Notes: generated by a model from the letters alone, not told the origin. A stretch of 64,000 bases of DNA from Companilactobacillus nodensis DSM 19682 = JCM 14932 = NBRC 107160 (GCF_000615905.1 NZ_BAMN01000009.1:1-64000); one strand, 5' to 3'. Shown: positions 15,897-24,920, counted from the stretch's first letter. Numbers and translations are program-made.

Positions 15897-16080
15897 CACA
15901 CAAATGCCAATTATCGGAAACCAAAACCTGATATGCGAACATTGGATCATCAGCATTCAACCGATCACAGTATTTTTGACAATTTTTTCTAAAACGATAA
16001 ATGTGACCCTCGGTTGAAAGAACTTTACCATCACCTGTAATCTTTCCACATACGTATGCTTTGGGAATTATTTTACTCAT
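15883..16080 (-). CDS. Small phage protein, unknown
   Basis: 65 residues, MSKIIPKAYVCGKITGDGKV. ATG at 16080 sits at the stop of the upstream gene, after AGGAAGTTGTG. Basic middle (YRFRKNCQKYCDRL) and three cysteines but no clear metal-binding spacing. Found in the accessory block between replication genes and the late activator. Function unknown. Confidence 0.65.
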   Translation of the reverse strand: MSKIIPKAYVCGKITGDGKVLSTEGHIYRFRKNCQKYCDRLNADDPMFAYQVLVSDNWHLCGEEK

Positions 16081-16448
16081 CACAACTTCCTCCCGCATTT
16101 CGGACAAAACTTGATATTAGTAACACAAGTTCCAAAGTCACAATCATCAAGCATTAACTTCTTATCCATAATATTAACTGATGCACCGATTTGTCCTCGA
16201 TCATATAATTCGGGTTCATCGTACAAAGTATGAACATTCGATAATAAATCTTTACCAGACTTGCAATAATCGCAACCTTCACTTTTAATGCCATAATCAA
16301 AGTTATAATGCAATGGTAAAGGCCATTCAGCAGTTCTCTTTGAAGTAGTAATACCGCCCTTTGATGAATTCTTAACAGGGATTGATACGATTACGATAAT
16401 AAGGAATATCCCAATCAACCCAGCAATTGAAGCAATTAGATCTCCCAT
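16080..16448 (-). CDS. Membrane-anchored zinc-ribbon-like phage protein
   Basis: About 122 residues from MGDLIASIAGLIGIFLIIVI: a single N-terminal membrane segment, then a soluble domain with cysteine pairs CDYCKSG and CPKCGRKL at the end, plus CDFGTC, which suggests a zinc ribbon. Start shares bases with the stop of the previous gene (TAATG). I do not recognise a named family. Confidence 0.6.
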   Translation of the reverse strand: MGDLIASIAGLIGIFLIIVIVSIPVKNSSKGGITTSKRTAEWPLPLHYNFDYGIKSEGCDYCKSGKDLLSNVHTLYDEPELYDRGQIGASVNIMDKKLMLDDCDFGTCVTNIKFCPKCGRKL

Positions 16449-17074
16449 TAAACAAATCCTCCTGACATCATCCATTCTCGATATGGATATTTTTCATGCA
16501 TATCTTTTCGTGAATAAGCGAAAAACCTCGTGCCATCTTTGCTAACGATAAACTCATCACCTAAAAGCAACTGATCCCCTAAGTAGCAATCAAACGAATC
16601 ATCATTCTTTTCCACTCGCGTGATACCACATTCTTTTTCAATTACAGGATCAAATTTCGTATCAGTAAAGTGATAGGCACGAACTACATTACCGTCACTA
16701 TCAGCATATCTTGGTTGCTCATACATGAATGCTTTGTGCCAAGTACCAAGCACTTTAATCTTGCCATCAACCAAGGCAAGCGGCTGTGTCCAAGTACGAT
16801 TCAATGAATAATTGAATTCTCTTGAATTGGCAAACGACTTTCTTCCGGCATGAGCTTGATCGTGAGTACGTCTTTCAAGACATCTGAACTGATTTTCGTA
16901 TTCAACAAACTTCATGAATTTCAGTGAATAAGATGTCTCATTATCAACGACTCTTTTTGTCCAAGCTGTCATGTAATCACTAGTTGCTTGAATTAAATCA
17001 TCAAGTGTTAGATTTTCAACTTCTAATGGAACAGACGTTAGCATAATTCCCGAAGTATAAACGAAAACTTTCAT
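16448..17074 (-). CDS. Hypothetical phage protein
   Basis: 208 residues, MKVFVYTSGIMLTSVPLEVE. No family recognised. Soluble, mixed alpha/beta, with many aromatic residues in the second half (FFAYSRKDMHEKYPYREW). Start overlaps the upstream stop as TAATG; its own stop overlaps the next start in the same way, so this is one tightly coupled run of accessory genes. Confidence 0.65.
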   Translation of the reverse strand: MKVFVYTSGIMLTSVPLEVENLTLDDLIQATSDYMTAWTKRVVDNETSYSLKFMKFVEYENQFRCLERRTHDQAHAGRKSFANSREFNYSLNRTWTQPLALVDGKIKVLGTWHKAFMYEQPRYADSDGNVVRAYHFTDTKFDPVIEKECGITRVEKNDDSFDCYLGDQLLLGDEFIVSKDGTRFFAYSRKDMHEKYPYREWMMSGGFV

Positions 17075-17517
17075 TAATCAACACTCCAATCTCCGACTTG
17101 AATAACATAGATATGCAATACATATTGTGGAAATCCACCAATGTTAGGTGCAATCAACTGATTTTTAACATATTGTTGAGCACTTTCCAATCTACTAAAT
17201 AGCTTTACCGGAATGTTAATTCCAGGTTCAAAACCATAATCATCAGGATCTTCGTTATCATCTCGAAGAACCAGAAACATACTTTTTCTACCCGGTTTGG
17301 CTTCCTCAAATTTAGCATCTCGGCAAAAGTAATCTGAAATGTCCTGCACAATGGTATTCTCATCTTCACAATTCAATATCATTCGGCCAATGTTCTTATA
17401 TTCACCTGAATGACTATTGATTCGAGGAATCAAGGTCCAAGCTGTTTCTCCAATGTCATCTGCATGCTTAATTTCTTTAATGGCTGCTTCTGACCAATCC
17501 TCAATTATTCGTGTCAT
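17074..17517 (-). CDS. Phage accessory protein, paralogue of 18190-18627
   Basis: 147 residues, MTRIIEDWSEAAIKEIKHAD. Shares with the gene at 18190-18627 the opening (S-E-A-x-I-K-E) and a core of the form VVQDIxDFFxxxAEFEE followed by a beta-rich segment ending around SWSID or DWSVD, so the two are paralogues that diverged. Ribosome site GGAGAACTTACT. Function unknown. Confidence 0.65.
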   Translation of the reverse strand: MTRIIEDWSEAAIKEIKHADDIGETAWTLIPRINSHSGEYKNIGRMILNCEDENTIVQDISDYFCRDAKFEEAKPGRKSMFLVLRDDNEDPDDYGFEPGINIPVKLFSRLESAQQYVKNQLIAPNIGGFPQYVLHIYVIQVGDWSVD

Positions 17518-17543
17518 AGTAAGTTCTCCAATTCATATTTTTT

Positions 17544-18017
17544 TCATTCACATTTCCTCAAGTTGTATCCGACAGCAGAGTATCGACGTAGGTAATTATT
17601 AACAGTCTTTTTCTGAAATCCTAAGTAATTAGCAATTTCATTGATCGTTCCAACTTTAAGAACCACACCAGTTCGATACAATTCATACCTAACAGAATCA
17701 ACTTCCAGTTTTTGTTGCTCCAGTAACTTTTTCCGCTTAGCACCTTTAATATTTCCTTTATAAACAGCATCTTGAATTGTCGAATAAGAAATACCAACTT
17801 TATCCGCAATCATTTTGACATCCATTCCATTGTCGTAAAACTTCTGTGCCAATTTAATATTCCAACTTCGGCCCTGCTTTAAATTAGATTCATGAGCTGT
17901 TGACTTGAACCATCTATGCAACTTTTTAACGATAGGATCATCAAAAGGAATTTTGTTATCCAAAACATATCTTGCTACAGTACTGGCATTTTCAGATGTT
18001 ACTTCAATATCAGTCAT
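17544..18017 (-). CDS. Helix-turn-helix phage regulator
   Basis: 157 residues, MTDIEVTSENASTVARYVL. Two DNA-binding-like segments: MDVKMIADKVGISYSTIQDA near the middle and TINEIANYLGFQKKTVNNYL towards the C-terminus, each a classic helix-turn-helix. Start chosen at the second ATG (18017), seven bases after GAGG. Coupled to the 57-residue gene upstream. Could control the accessory operon; target unknown. Confidence 0.65.
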   Translation of the reverse strand: MTDIEVTSENASTVARYVLDNKIPFDDPIVKKLHRWFKSTAHESNLKQGRSWNIKLAQKFYDNGMDVKMIADKVGISYSTIQDAVYKGNIKGAKRKKLLEQQKLEVDSVRYELYRTGVVLKVGTINEIANYLGFQKKTVNNYLRRYSAVGYNLRKCE

Positions 18018-18190
18018 CATCTAACCTCACTCAGTGACCCAATTGGATCAGGAGTCTCCATTGCAAAACTTATAGTTGTTTCTAAACCGTGTAACTTTTT
18101 AGAACCATGAGCAGTTTTCAATTCGATATGGTTCTTTTCAGCAGCACTTAGAATTCGATCATGCCAAGATTTATGAGATAAAGATGTCAT
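18017..18190 (-). CDS. 57-residue phage protein
   Basis: Starts MTSLSHKSWHDRILSAAEKN, ends DPIGSLSEVR. The ATG overlaps the TAA of the preceding gene (TAATG), and the TGA overlaps the next start, so both ends are coupled, strong support for a real gene. Basic and helical; possible nucleic-acid binding, but no family seen. Confidence 0.65.
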   Translation of the reverse strand: MTSLSHKSWHDRILSAAEKNHIELKTAHGSKKLHGLETTISFAMETPDPIGSLSEVR

Positions 18191-18627
18191 TATTCTTTCA
18201 CCTCAATTGCTTCAAATTGATCCAGTGTTAATCTTGAAAAACCACTTTCGAGTGCTTGTTCAGCTTCACGTTTTGTAAATTGAAATTCAGGCATTCGGCA
18301 TGCACTTTCAATATCGATTGACCATGAAGTCAGGTATAGCTTATCCAAAGTACCTGCTAAGAAAATTGGAAAAGTGTTTTGATCGGTAATACCAATCAAC
18401 TTATAAACATAAGTCTTTTCTTCAAACTCAGCTTCACCAGCAAAGAAGTCAGCAATGTCTTGAACAACAGCGACATCATTATATTCAGAGCCATTAGAAC
18501 CAAAACGCATACTTAAAATTGGCGCGACTGTTTCAATATTGCCGATCGTATCGAAAATATTAGTATTCTCTTTTGCTCCCATTAGTTCTTTGATCTCCGC
18601 TTCAGAGTATCCGGTTAGTGTTCTCAT
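18190..18627 (-). CDS. Phage accessory protein, paralogue of 17074-17517
   Basis: 145 residues, MRTLTGYSEAEIKELMGAKE. First gene of the accessory run after the GGTTACA-rich region; ribosome site GGAGAACTAACT. Shares VVQDIADFFAGEAEFEE with its paralogue, and similar size. DUF1642-like families of Lactobacillus phages come to mind, but I cannot confirm that. Confidence 0.65.
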   Translation of the reverse strand: MRTLTGYSEAEIKELMGAKENTNIFDTIGNIETVAPILSMRFGSNGSEYNDVAVVQDIADFFAGEAEFEEKTYVYKLIGITDQNTFPIFLAGTLDKLYLTSWSIDIESACRMPEFQFTKREAEQALESGFSRLTLDQFEAIEVKE

Positions 18628-18699
18628 AGTTAGTTCTCCTCATTTATATGTCATGATGTATATATGACAGGTTGTGTGTTTTTTAGTTTAATTCATGAT

Positions 18700-18975
18700 A
18701 ATTATTGATTTTAGGGTAGGGTTACATTATCAGGGTACAACTTAGAATCTCTCAATCCCTTGGCAGAGTAGCAGGTTACAAGTTACAGCATTTTTTGACC
18801 AAAAGTTTTTTAATATAGTAACGTTACTAGATACATATACCTATATATATATTCTTTTTTAAAAAGGGTTACTTGTAACCCTGTAACCTTGTTCCTGTAT
18901 CTCCTCTGCCACAAGGGATTGCGTGGTTACAATTTTGAAAAATTAATTGTAACCATCTGTAACCTGTGTAACCTA
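18700..18975. repeat. GGTTACA / TGTAACC iteron-like region, candidate replication origin
   Basis: In about 275 bases the heptamer GGTTACA or its complement TGTAACC, or close variants, occurs around ten times on both strands, including face-to-face pairs such as GGTTACTTGTAACC (near 18869) and GGTTACAATTTTG...AATTGTAACC (near 18924-18955), and ends tandemly at the primase stop (CTGTAACCTGTGTAACCT). The surrounding DNA is very AT-rich (TATATATATATTC). Such iterons beside a primase-helicase gene are typical of phage origins. The 345 bases hold no gene. Confidence 0.6.
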
Positions 18976-20790
18976 CTCGTCAAATTCAACGAATATTCGT
19001 TGTGACTTTTTGTTCCTTTTCTTAACTTTAAGCTCAACGTGAAAATTGGTGCATATAGTATCCTTGAATAATTTAGGACCTTGAACGTTATATCCGTTTT
19101 CCTCACACCAAACTTCATATTGTTCGTATATCTCTGGTGATCTCTTGCCAAGAACATCGTCTTCCTTGTTCAAATCCTGAGCATAAGCAAGTGCTGTGTT
19201 GTTATCTTCATGATATTGTTTGTTGAAATCATCAATCTTGCTTGAATCAGTGAACTTCTTAGTCTTGTAAAGTCTTTGGTATCCATCGACAATCAGCTTC
19301 AACCAATATTTCAACGCTTGATCATTAGTCACATCTGTGATAAATGTCCCTGATTTATGCTTTGGCTTATTATACATAGGCAACCACTCAACACGTCTTT
19401 GATATGAAACACCCTTTTCAAATGATTTAAGAATATGGTTCGACGTGAATATCAGTGTTGGTGTCAATTCAGTAGATACAGAATCGGCATACAATTTTCT
19501 CAGTGATATAAAATCACAACTTGAGATATTCTTGAGAATCTTCATCTTCTTATTGTCAATTGCTTCGTCTTCAACATCATCTCCAAGATTGGTTAACTTT
19601 CCTTGAAGCGAATTTAAGTATCTTTCATCCACCATGTTATCGATTGATAATGATCCACAGTTCTTAACATCAAGAATCTTTCTGATAATGGCAAGCAAGG
19701 TTCCCTTACCATTACCACCATCCCCAACAAAGAAGAAGAATTTAGCAAGCAATCTCTTAACTTCCTTATTAACGATTAGCGTATGACCAAGAACTTCCAA
19801 GATATGGTTTTGATATCCCGTATCGTGGTCGGATAACATATCAAGATAGTCATCAACCAATTTAACTGGTGTTGCATCAGGATCATACTCAAGGTTAATT
19901 GAGTAAGGTGTAAAATCGTCGTATTCAATTGGAATGAATTTACCTTCACGCAAGATACCGTTGTTCAATCTGATATCAAATACCTGCGATTCATCAACTG
20001 ACTTTGCTCGGTAATCCATTTGTTTTAAAACTTCATCAACATATCTTGTCTTTTGGCCAGGACAATACTCATATATAATCGCTCTCAACTTCTCGTCATC
20101 AGACAAATACTCATGCCCCTCTTTGAAATAAAGTTGATGCGCATACTTAACGACTTTTCTTTCTTCCATTACTACGTCTGCGATCTTTGATTCTCCATCT
20201 TTTTCAGCTTTAACATCTACCGAATCACGTAGGATCTCAGACATCTCTTCAGCGGGTAGTGGTGTCGCAAATATTGTGTTGTTAATGAAGTTGATAATTT
20301 GCTTCCAATGCTTGGTATTACCAAGATGCATTCTTTGTTTGAATAGTGCGGGATTCCTACCTTCGCCTTCTTCAAGCCCTAGCAAGTTCGATGATTTTCG
20401 ATCAGGCTTTAAGAAATCTGGTAACTCTTCGCGAACACCTGCATTCTCAATTTCACGTGCTTTTCCACGTTGCTTGACTGTAATCGATTGAGTATTACCA
20501 CTGTGCTTATACTCAACCTCAAATCCTAGTTGAGTTAATGATCTCGCACCTTTAAACACTTGAGGTTTCTTAAAGTAGAAGTGAACACCTCTGTTTGTCC
20601 AAACTGTTTGAGTCTTGATATTAAATATCTGAATCATCTCTTTGATCTGATCAATACTTAATGCATCAATATCGACCACCAAGTCATTCTCAGTCAGGAT
20701 ATAACCTGCATCGGCAAAAGACTCTAAGTCTTCAGCCATATCTGCGCCCTTCGCGGCGTGCTTCTGGTTTGGTAAGTATTCAACATACAA
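18973..20790 (-). CDS. Primase-helicase, D5/P4 type (SF3 helicase)
   Basis: 605 residues. N-terminal 120 residues resemble a small primase-polymerase (bifunctional DNA primase/polymerase) domain with DIDALS and a WTNRGVHFYFKKP segment. The middle is a D5 N-like domain, then an SF3 helicase with Walker A GDGGNGKGT near residue 358 and acidic Walker B LGDDVEDE near 400. Start is TTG at 20790 with AGGTGG seven bases upstream. Synthesises primers and unwinds at the phage origin, probably at the adjacent iteron region. It lies one base after the DNA polymerase stop. Confidence 0.88.
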   Translation of the reverse strand: MYVEYLPNQKHAAKGADMAEDLESFADAGYILTENDLVVDIDALSIDQIKEMIQIFNIKTQTVWTNRGVHFYFKKPQVFKGARSLTQLGFEVEYKHSGNTQSITVKQRGKAREIENAGVREELPDFLKPDRKSSNLLGLEEGEGRNPALFKQRMHLGNTKHWKQIINFINNTIFATPLPAEEMSEILRDSVDVKAEKDGESKIADVVMEERKVVKYAHQLYFKEGHEYLSDDEKLRAIIYEYCPGQKTRYVDEVLKQMDYRAKSVDESQVFDIRLNNGILREGKFIPIEYDDFTPYSINLEYDPDATPVKLVDDYLDMLSDHDTGYQNHILEVLGHTLIVNKEVKRLLAKFFFFVGDGGNGKGTLLAIIRKILDVKNCGSLSIDNMVDERYLNSLQGKLTNLGDDVEDEAIDNKKMKILKNISSCDFISLRKLYADSVSTELTPTLIFTSNHILKSFEKGVSYQRRVEWLPMYNKPKHKSGTFITDVTNDQALKYWLKLIVDGYQRLYKTKKFTDSSKIDDFNKQYHEDNNTALAYAQDLNKEDDVLGKRSPEIYEQYEVWCEENGYNVQGPKLFKDTICTNFHVELKVKKRNKKSQRIFVEFDE

Positions 20791-20791
20791 G

Positions 20792-22480
20792 CTATTCCCA
20801 CCTTTCTAGGTTTTTAGTTGTAAGTTTGTAATAGAAATTTAAATCAACTTTGTTTTTAAAATCAGTGAACTTATCAGTTTCATCATTCCAAAGCATCATA
20901 TTTTCAGGCGAATCAGGGAACTTAACAAGTCCATCATCTTGACGGCGTTTGTACAATTTAATCCCTGAATCTTTTGTTGCGAATACTCTGTTGATGTTTT
21001 GATATTTGTTGCCATTCTGATCGAACGTACCTTTATAAGTGCGTCCAGCCTGTAGAATGTACTGGAATAAGTGTGGATCATTCAAGTTCTCTTCTAATGT
21101 AGTAACTACATCTTTTCCATAAACAAGCTTGTTTACGATTGCGATGTCTACAATACGAATTGAATTATTCTTGAAAGGTTGGTCTTTATAGAATCTTGCA
21201 ACATCCCCACCCTTAACTTTCAAGTGATCGCCTTTTTTACCAATATAATTATTAACATCTTTCTGAATGAATTCATCGAAGTAGTCATCTTCAAGCGATA
21301 GATTAAACATCTTCTCCCACTCGGACTTGATCACTTGTAACTTCTCTTCATCAACTTTAGGAATGAAGCCAATACCATCGGTATTGATGTTTACCAATGT
21401 CGCATAAGGTGCAAGCATTTCGCATAATTTGTAAAGTGCAATTTGACCATAGAAACAAACACTTCGTGCGGCTTCAGGGTTGTAAAGAATTGAGTATTTG
21501 TTCTTCAAGTTACCGTACACCGAATTCAAAATAATCTTATAAGCTGCGGCTAGTTCAGGATTAGTCTTCTTTAATCCGATTCTGTCCTCAAGAATCTGCT
21601 TATATTTCTCTGCATGTGGTCCAAGAACTCCAAGAATCAAAATGATATGTGGATACATGGAAGTAACATCCCACTGTCTAACATCTGTAAACTTCTTCTT
21701 ATACTTATGAGCACCATGCAATCCACCGAAGCCGAATTGAATCTCACAATCGAACTGATCTAACGTCTGAGTGCCTTTTTGACCTTGCCATAATTCTCGA
21801 ATTTCTTCGGGAACTATCTTAAGTAATTCATAATCTCTATTGGCATCATATTTTCCCAGTCTGACGTCTGACCACTTTGGCAGTGGTCTGTTCATCAAAA
21901 CATTGGCACTGATAGTTGTAGTGTTCCAATCTTCAATTGAGCTTGACGGGTTATCGATCATTGAAACAAGGTGTTTCTTGGCTTTGAAATAGTTATCATG
22001 TCGCATCTTGAACACGTCAACTGTAGTTTTGACATCATAGGTACAATACTTGATGACTTCCTGAATCTCTTCTTCAGTCAACGGTCTATCAATATCAAAG
22101 GGAACGTCTGATTCAAAAATCATCTTCCCTTGATTACCCTCAATCTTCTTTAAACCAGGTCTTGAAACGTCAATTTGCTGAAAACAGTCATAAGTACTTT
22201 TCAACTTACCTAACTTACCTGCGTTCTCGTTACCTGCGATGATCTCGTCATTCAAATCTTTAATCTGAGCGACTGATTCACCATCCATCATCTTTGGTAT
22301 AACTCGATCATCATAGTAATGGTTATTGTATCCAACTAACTTCTTATCACGAATCAGTTCCCTGCATCCGTCATAGTCGTTGTGAAATATCTGTACCACA
22401 TTTTTGTTCTCATCGAGGAAGACGGCGAAGTTGTCACATTTAAAAACTTCTAAATCGTAGAATAGTAGTTCTTCAGTCAT
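20792..22480 (-). CDS. Phage DNA polymerase, B-type with exonuclease
   Basis: 562 residues. The N-terminus has a DEDD-type exonuclease start (FYDLEVFK) and a later YCTYDVKTT. The polymerase part carries B-family motifs: motif A DVTSMYPH, motif B AYKIILNSVYGNLKNK, and a motif C that reads NINTDGIGF where DTDS is usual. Acts with the primase-helicase to copy the phage genome. The altered motif C keeps one aspartate (TDG), as in several phage B-type enzymes. Ribosome site AGGAGGACAAA. Confidence 0.85.
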   Translation of the reverse strand: MTEELLFYDLEVFKCDNFAVFLDENKNVVQIFHNDYDGCRELIRDKKLVGYNNHYYDDRVIPKMMDGESVAQIKDLNDEIIAGNENAGKLGKLKSTYDCFQQIDVSRPGLKKIEGNQGKMIFESDVPFDIDRPLTEEEIQEVIKYCTYDVKTTVDVFKMRHDNYFKAKKHLVSMIDNPSSSIEDWNTTTISANVLMNRPLPKWSDVRLGKYDANRDYELLKIVPEEIRELWQGQKGTQTLDQFDCEIQFGFGGLHGAHKYKKKFTDVRQWDVTSMYPHIILILGVLGPHAEKYKQILEDRIGLKKTNPELAAAYKIILNSVYGNLKNKYSILYNPEAARSVCFYGQIALYKLCEMLAPYATLVNINTDGIGFIPKVDEEKLQVIKSEWEKMFNLSLEDDYFDEFIQKDVNNYIGKKGDHLKVKGGDVARFYKDQPFKNNSIRIVDIAIVNKLVYGKDVVTTLEENLNDPHLFQYILQAGRTYKGTFDQNGNKYQNINRVFATKDSGIKLYKRRQDDGLVKFPDSPENMMLWNDETDKFTDFKNKVDLNFYYKLTTKNLERWE

Positions 22481-22489
22481 TTTGTCCTC

Positions 22490-23128
22490 CTACTTTTTAG
22501 CTTTCTTAATTTTCTTAATTTCTCCATAAGGGAATTTTCCGAAGGCCATTTTAATTTCAACTTGAATAGGTTGGCCAATCAATTCATCAGCTTTGCTGAA
22601 TGGCTTGCCAAGTGTATCTTCAAACTTTTCAAGTTTCTTAGTTTTGAGGTTTGGATTAGGAATGTACTTGTTTAAATCTTCAAAGTACTTGGAATAGTTG
22701 TATTTAGTTTGATGAAGTTCGTTTTCATAGTTATAGCGAATCAAAATCATCTTGCCGTTGTCAGTAATGTTCTCAATCTTAGTGTCGAAGATAGTACCTT
22801 CATCGTCTTTATCAAACTTGGCAACTTGATCGATATGATATAGTGAGCAGAACTTGTCATATACATAGACATCATGCTTTGCATTGATTTTGGTATCTAA
22901 CTTATCAAAGCTAACTCCGAATTCATCTTGAGCAATCTTCTCAACTTTGGCTGCTTGTTCATCACTCGGATTATATTGATGTGAGTCATTGTCGTAGGCA
23001 CCTTGATGAAGATTGATTTCACGAATTTCTCCTGCATAAGCATCCAAGAATGTTAATGTTGCTGTCGTGTTGTTATCCTTGTATTCGACTTGAACCATTG
23101 GTAGATCTTTTAAAATTTGTTCTGACAT
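22490..23128 (-). CDS. Phage replication-associated protein, unknown
   Basis: 212 residues, MSEQILKDLPMVQVEYKDNN, with a strongly lysine-rich C-terminus (GEIKKIKKAKK). Lies nine bases upstream of the DNA polymerase within the replication operon. Composition suggests DNA binding, perhaps in the place of a single-strand binding protein, but I recognise no family. Confidence 0.6.
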   Translation of the reverse strand: MSEQILKDLPMVQVEYKDNNTTATLTFLDAYAGEIREINLHQGAYDNDSHQYNPSDEQAAKVEKIAQDEFGVSFDKLDTKINAKHDVYVYDKFCSLYHIDQVAKFDKDDEGTIFDTKIENITDNGKMILIRYNYENELHQTKYNYSKYFEDLNKYIPNPNLKTKKLEKFEDTLGKPFSKADELIGQPIQVEIKMAFGKFPYGEIKKIKKAKK

Positions 23129-23154
23129 TTTGTATTACTTCCTTTTTAGTTAAT

Positions 23155-23943
23155 TTAAATTTCTTTGTATTCGATCTTGTTTGCATTCATATAGCTACGA
23201 ACCTTAGAGGCTTCCCCAGTGTCATAAATTACAAATGTGACAGGCTTTTTAGCCTTAGTAATATCATTGTTATAGTCTGGTGTTTCAGTCTTCTTAGTGG
23301 CTTCAGCGGCCTTTTGAAGATATTCTTTCTTCTTCTGAACTGTTGAGATTGCTTCAGTGACTGAATCAGGAAACATGATGTACTGAGCTAGAATTTCTTC
23401 AGCGTCATCCATTTTCTTGATCACGTCAATATCCTTTTGCTTGGTATCAAACCATGCTGCCATTAATTCTTCAGTCTTGTTCATTGATACTGACTTATTC
23501 AGTACATTCGATTGCGCTGATAGAAAGTCATTAAATTTGAATGGAAAGTTAGGATACAAGTTAAGTCTTTGAAGATATAGTGCATTGATATCATCTTTCT
23601 TATGCTGACGTTGAGCTTCTTCCAACTCACGTTCTTGCTTTTTAATGATTTGAGTAGCATTAGTGATTGATTTCAGAATTGAATCGGTCTTAACTTTCAG
23701 CTCGTCATAAGGTTTGTTGATCTCTTTCTTTGCATCTTTTCGGAATCGCTCAACCTTATCGATCTGTTTGTTGACCTGTGCAAGTAACTTCTTACTTGTC
23801 TTCAACGTTTCAGGCGTGACTTTAACTGACTTCAATCCCTCAGCTAAATCGTCAGCATTCTTTTTTAATTTTTCATATTCAGGGAATTCGATTTTCCCTG
23901 GAATGATTTTTAGTAAATTCTCATTAATGACTAATTCATTCAT
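23155..23943 (-). CDS. DUF1351-type phage protein
   Basis: 262 residues, MNELVINENLLKIIPGKIEF. Long coiled coil (KKLLAQVNKQIDKVERFRKD, then KKQERELEEAQRQHKKDD) and a C-terminal FVIYDTGEASKVRSYMN segment resembling the DUF1351 family, common in replication/recombination modules of Firmicute phages. Likely works with the DNA-handling proteins around it. Confidence 0.75.
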   Translation of the reverse strand: MNELVINENLLKIIPGKIEFPEYEKLKKNADDLAEGLKSVKVTPETLKTSKKLLAQVNKQIDKVERFRKDAKKEINKPYDELKVKTDSILKSITNATQIIKKQERELEEAQRQHKKDDINALYLQRLNLYPNFPFKFNDFLSAQSNVLNKSVSMNKTEELMAAWFDTKQKDIDVIKKMDDAEEILAQYIMFPDSVTEAISTVQKKKEYLQKAAEATKKTETPDYNNDITKAKKPVTFVIYDTGEASKVRSYMNANKIEYKEI

Positions 23944-23955
23944 AATATCCTCCGA

Positions 23956-24573
23956 TTAATAGAATCTGGCAGACTTATGAAGTTCGATCCAAGGTGATTC
24001 GGGTGTCCTTCTGTGCATGAAATAGAATGCTTTTGCTTGTTGCGTTGATAAGTGTCGCTTGGCACCTGCATACGCATCATATCCGAAGCTCTTGTTCTCA
24101 ATTTGTTCAATTTTCTTTTCGTCATGATTCGATTCAACGAACAACCAATCAAATTTGATGTCAGGGACGTTTTCCAGCGAATATGTATCTGTAACGTATA
24201 TGATCTGTTGGCCAAACCACTTCCAGATATATCCATACACCAGCACATTGTGTGGTGCTTCGAATGGCAGGAATGTGTATCCTCCTATATCAATCGGATA
24301 ACCAGCATTAGCAATAATGTCACAGTGGAATCGTTGAGATACTTCCCAATTACCAACAAACTTGATGTTCGGGAACACCTTTCTGATCCGCTTATAGGTG
24401 CTTGGATTAACGTGATCACTATGAACGTGAGTCAACAGAATGTAGTTAACTTTGTATAATGCATCATGCAACTTGCTAAATGGCAATCCAATGTCGCAAA
24501 GAACATCGTTTATTCTTACTGAATTACCTTTTGATGAACTTCCATAAATCTCGTATTCAAATTTTTGTTCCAT
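23956..24573 (-). CDS. Metallo-beta-lactamase-fold hydrolase
   Basis: 205 residues. The metal motif THVHSDHVN (HxHxDH) and the downstream EAPHN and TDTYSLE positions show an MBL-fold enzyme, similar to phage-encoded MBL proteins found next to DUF1351 genes. Probably a nuclease or phosphodiesterase; substrate unknown. The start at 24573 lies near an inverted repeat (24578-24584 with 24606-24612) that could mask its ribosome site. Confidence 0.85.
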   Translation of the reverse strand: MEQKFEYEIYGSSSKGNSVRINDVLCDIGLPFSKLHDALYKVNYILLTHVHSDHVNPSTYKRIRKVFPNIKFVGNWEVSQRFHCDIIANAGYPIDIGGYTFLPFEAPHNVLVYGYIWKWFGQQIIYVTDTYSLENVPDIKFDWLFVESNHDEKKIEQIENKSFGYDAYAGAKRHLSTQQAKAFYFMHRRTPESPWIELHKSARFY

Positions 24574-24577
24574 TTAT

Positions 24578-24670
24578 ACTTAACCCTTTCGTGTGATATA
24601 ATTGAGTTAAGTATTTGTGTATAATACCTTGCCAAGAATTGAGTGCTGTCAACGCTCAGTTCTTTTTTTT
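24578..24670 (+). ncRNA. Candidate small rightward RNA ending in a terminator
   Basis: In the gap between two leftward genes the plus strand has TATAAT at 24597-24602 (upstream TTATAC with 17-base spacing is a weak -35), a second TATAAT at 24620-24625, and a rho-independent terminator: AGAATTGAG (24635) pairs with CTCAGTTCT, followed by eight T up to 24670. The transcript would be about 35-65 bases. An inverted repeat ACTTAAC/GTTAAGT brackets the first -10. It would run opposite to the operon. Confidence 0.4.
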
Positions 24671-24920
24671 ATGCATAATAATCTTCAAATCTCGCATAGA
24701 TTGCTTGCTCGTATTTTGATTTCATATCTTCAAGTTCAGAACGCTTTGACTTGAGATAGATATAAGCTGATTTTTCTTCGGAACAATCTTGATATCCCTG
24801 TTCCAAGTCCCAGATATCGTCGCTAATTTGATGCATTTGATAGTCAACTGATCCAATCTCTTTGTTAACTTTTGAGTAATCAGTTAGTGTTGATTCAATG
24901 CTTACTAGTTCATCATTCAT
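24669..24920 (-). CDS. Small coiled-coil phage protein
   Basis: 83 residues from MNDELVSIESTLTDYSKV; the start at 24920 overlaps the end of the gene at 24913. Helical and charged (SKRSELEDMKSKYEQAIYA). Similar in style to its upstream neighbour, with which it may have arisen by duplication (both end in short Y/E-rich helices). No family recognised. Confidence 0.6.
   Translation of the reverse strand: MNDELVSIESTLTDYSKVNKEIGSVDYQMHQISDDIWDLEQGYQDCSEEKSAYIYLKSKRSELEDMKSKYEQAIYARFEDYYA

Noticed and set aside
18820-18860. Repeated TA steps near 18830-18860 as a phage terminator
   Set aside because: No stem followed by a T run; better seen as the AT-rich part of the presumed origin.
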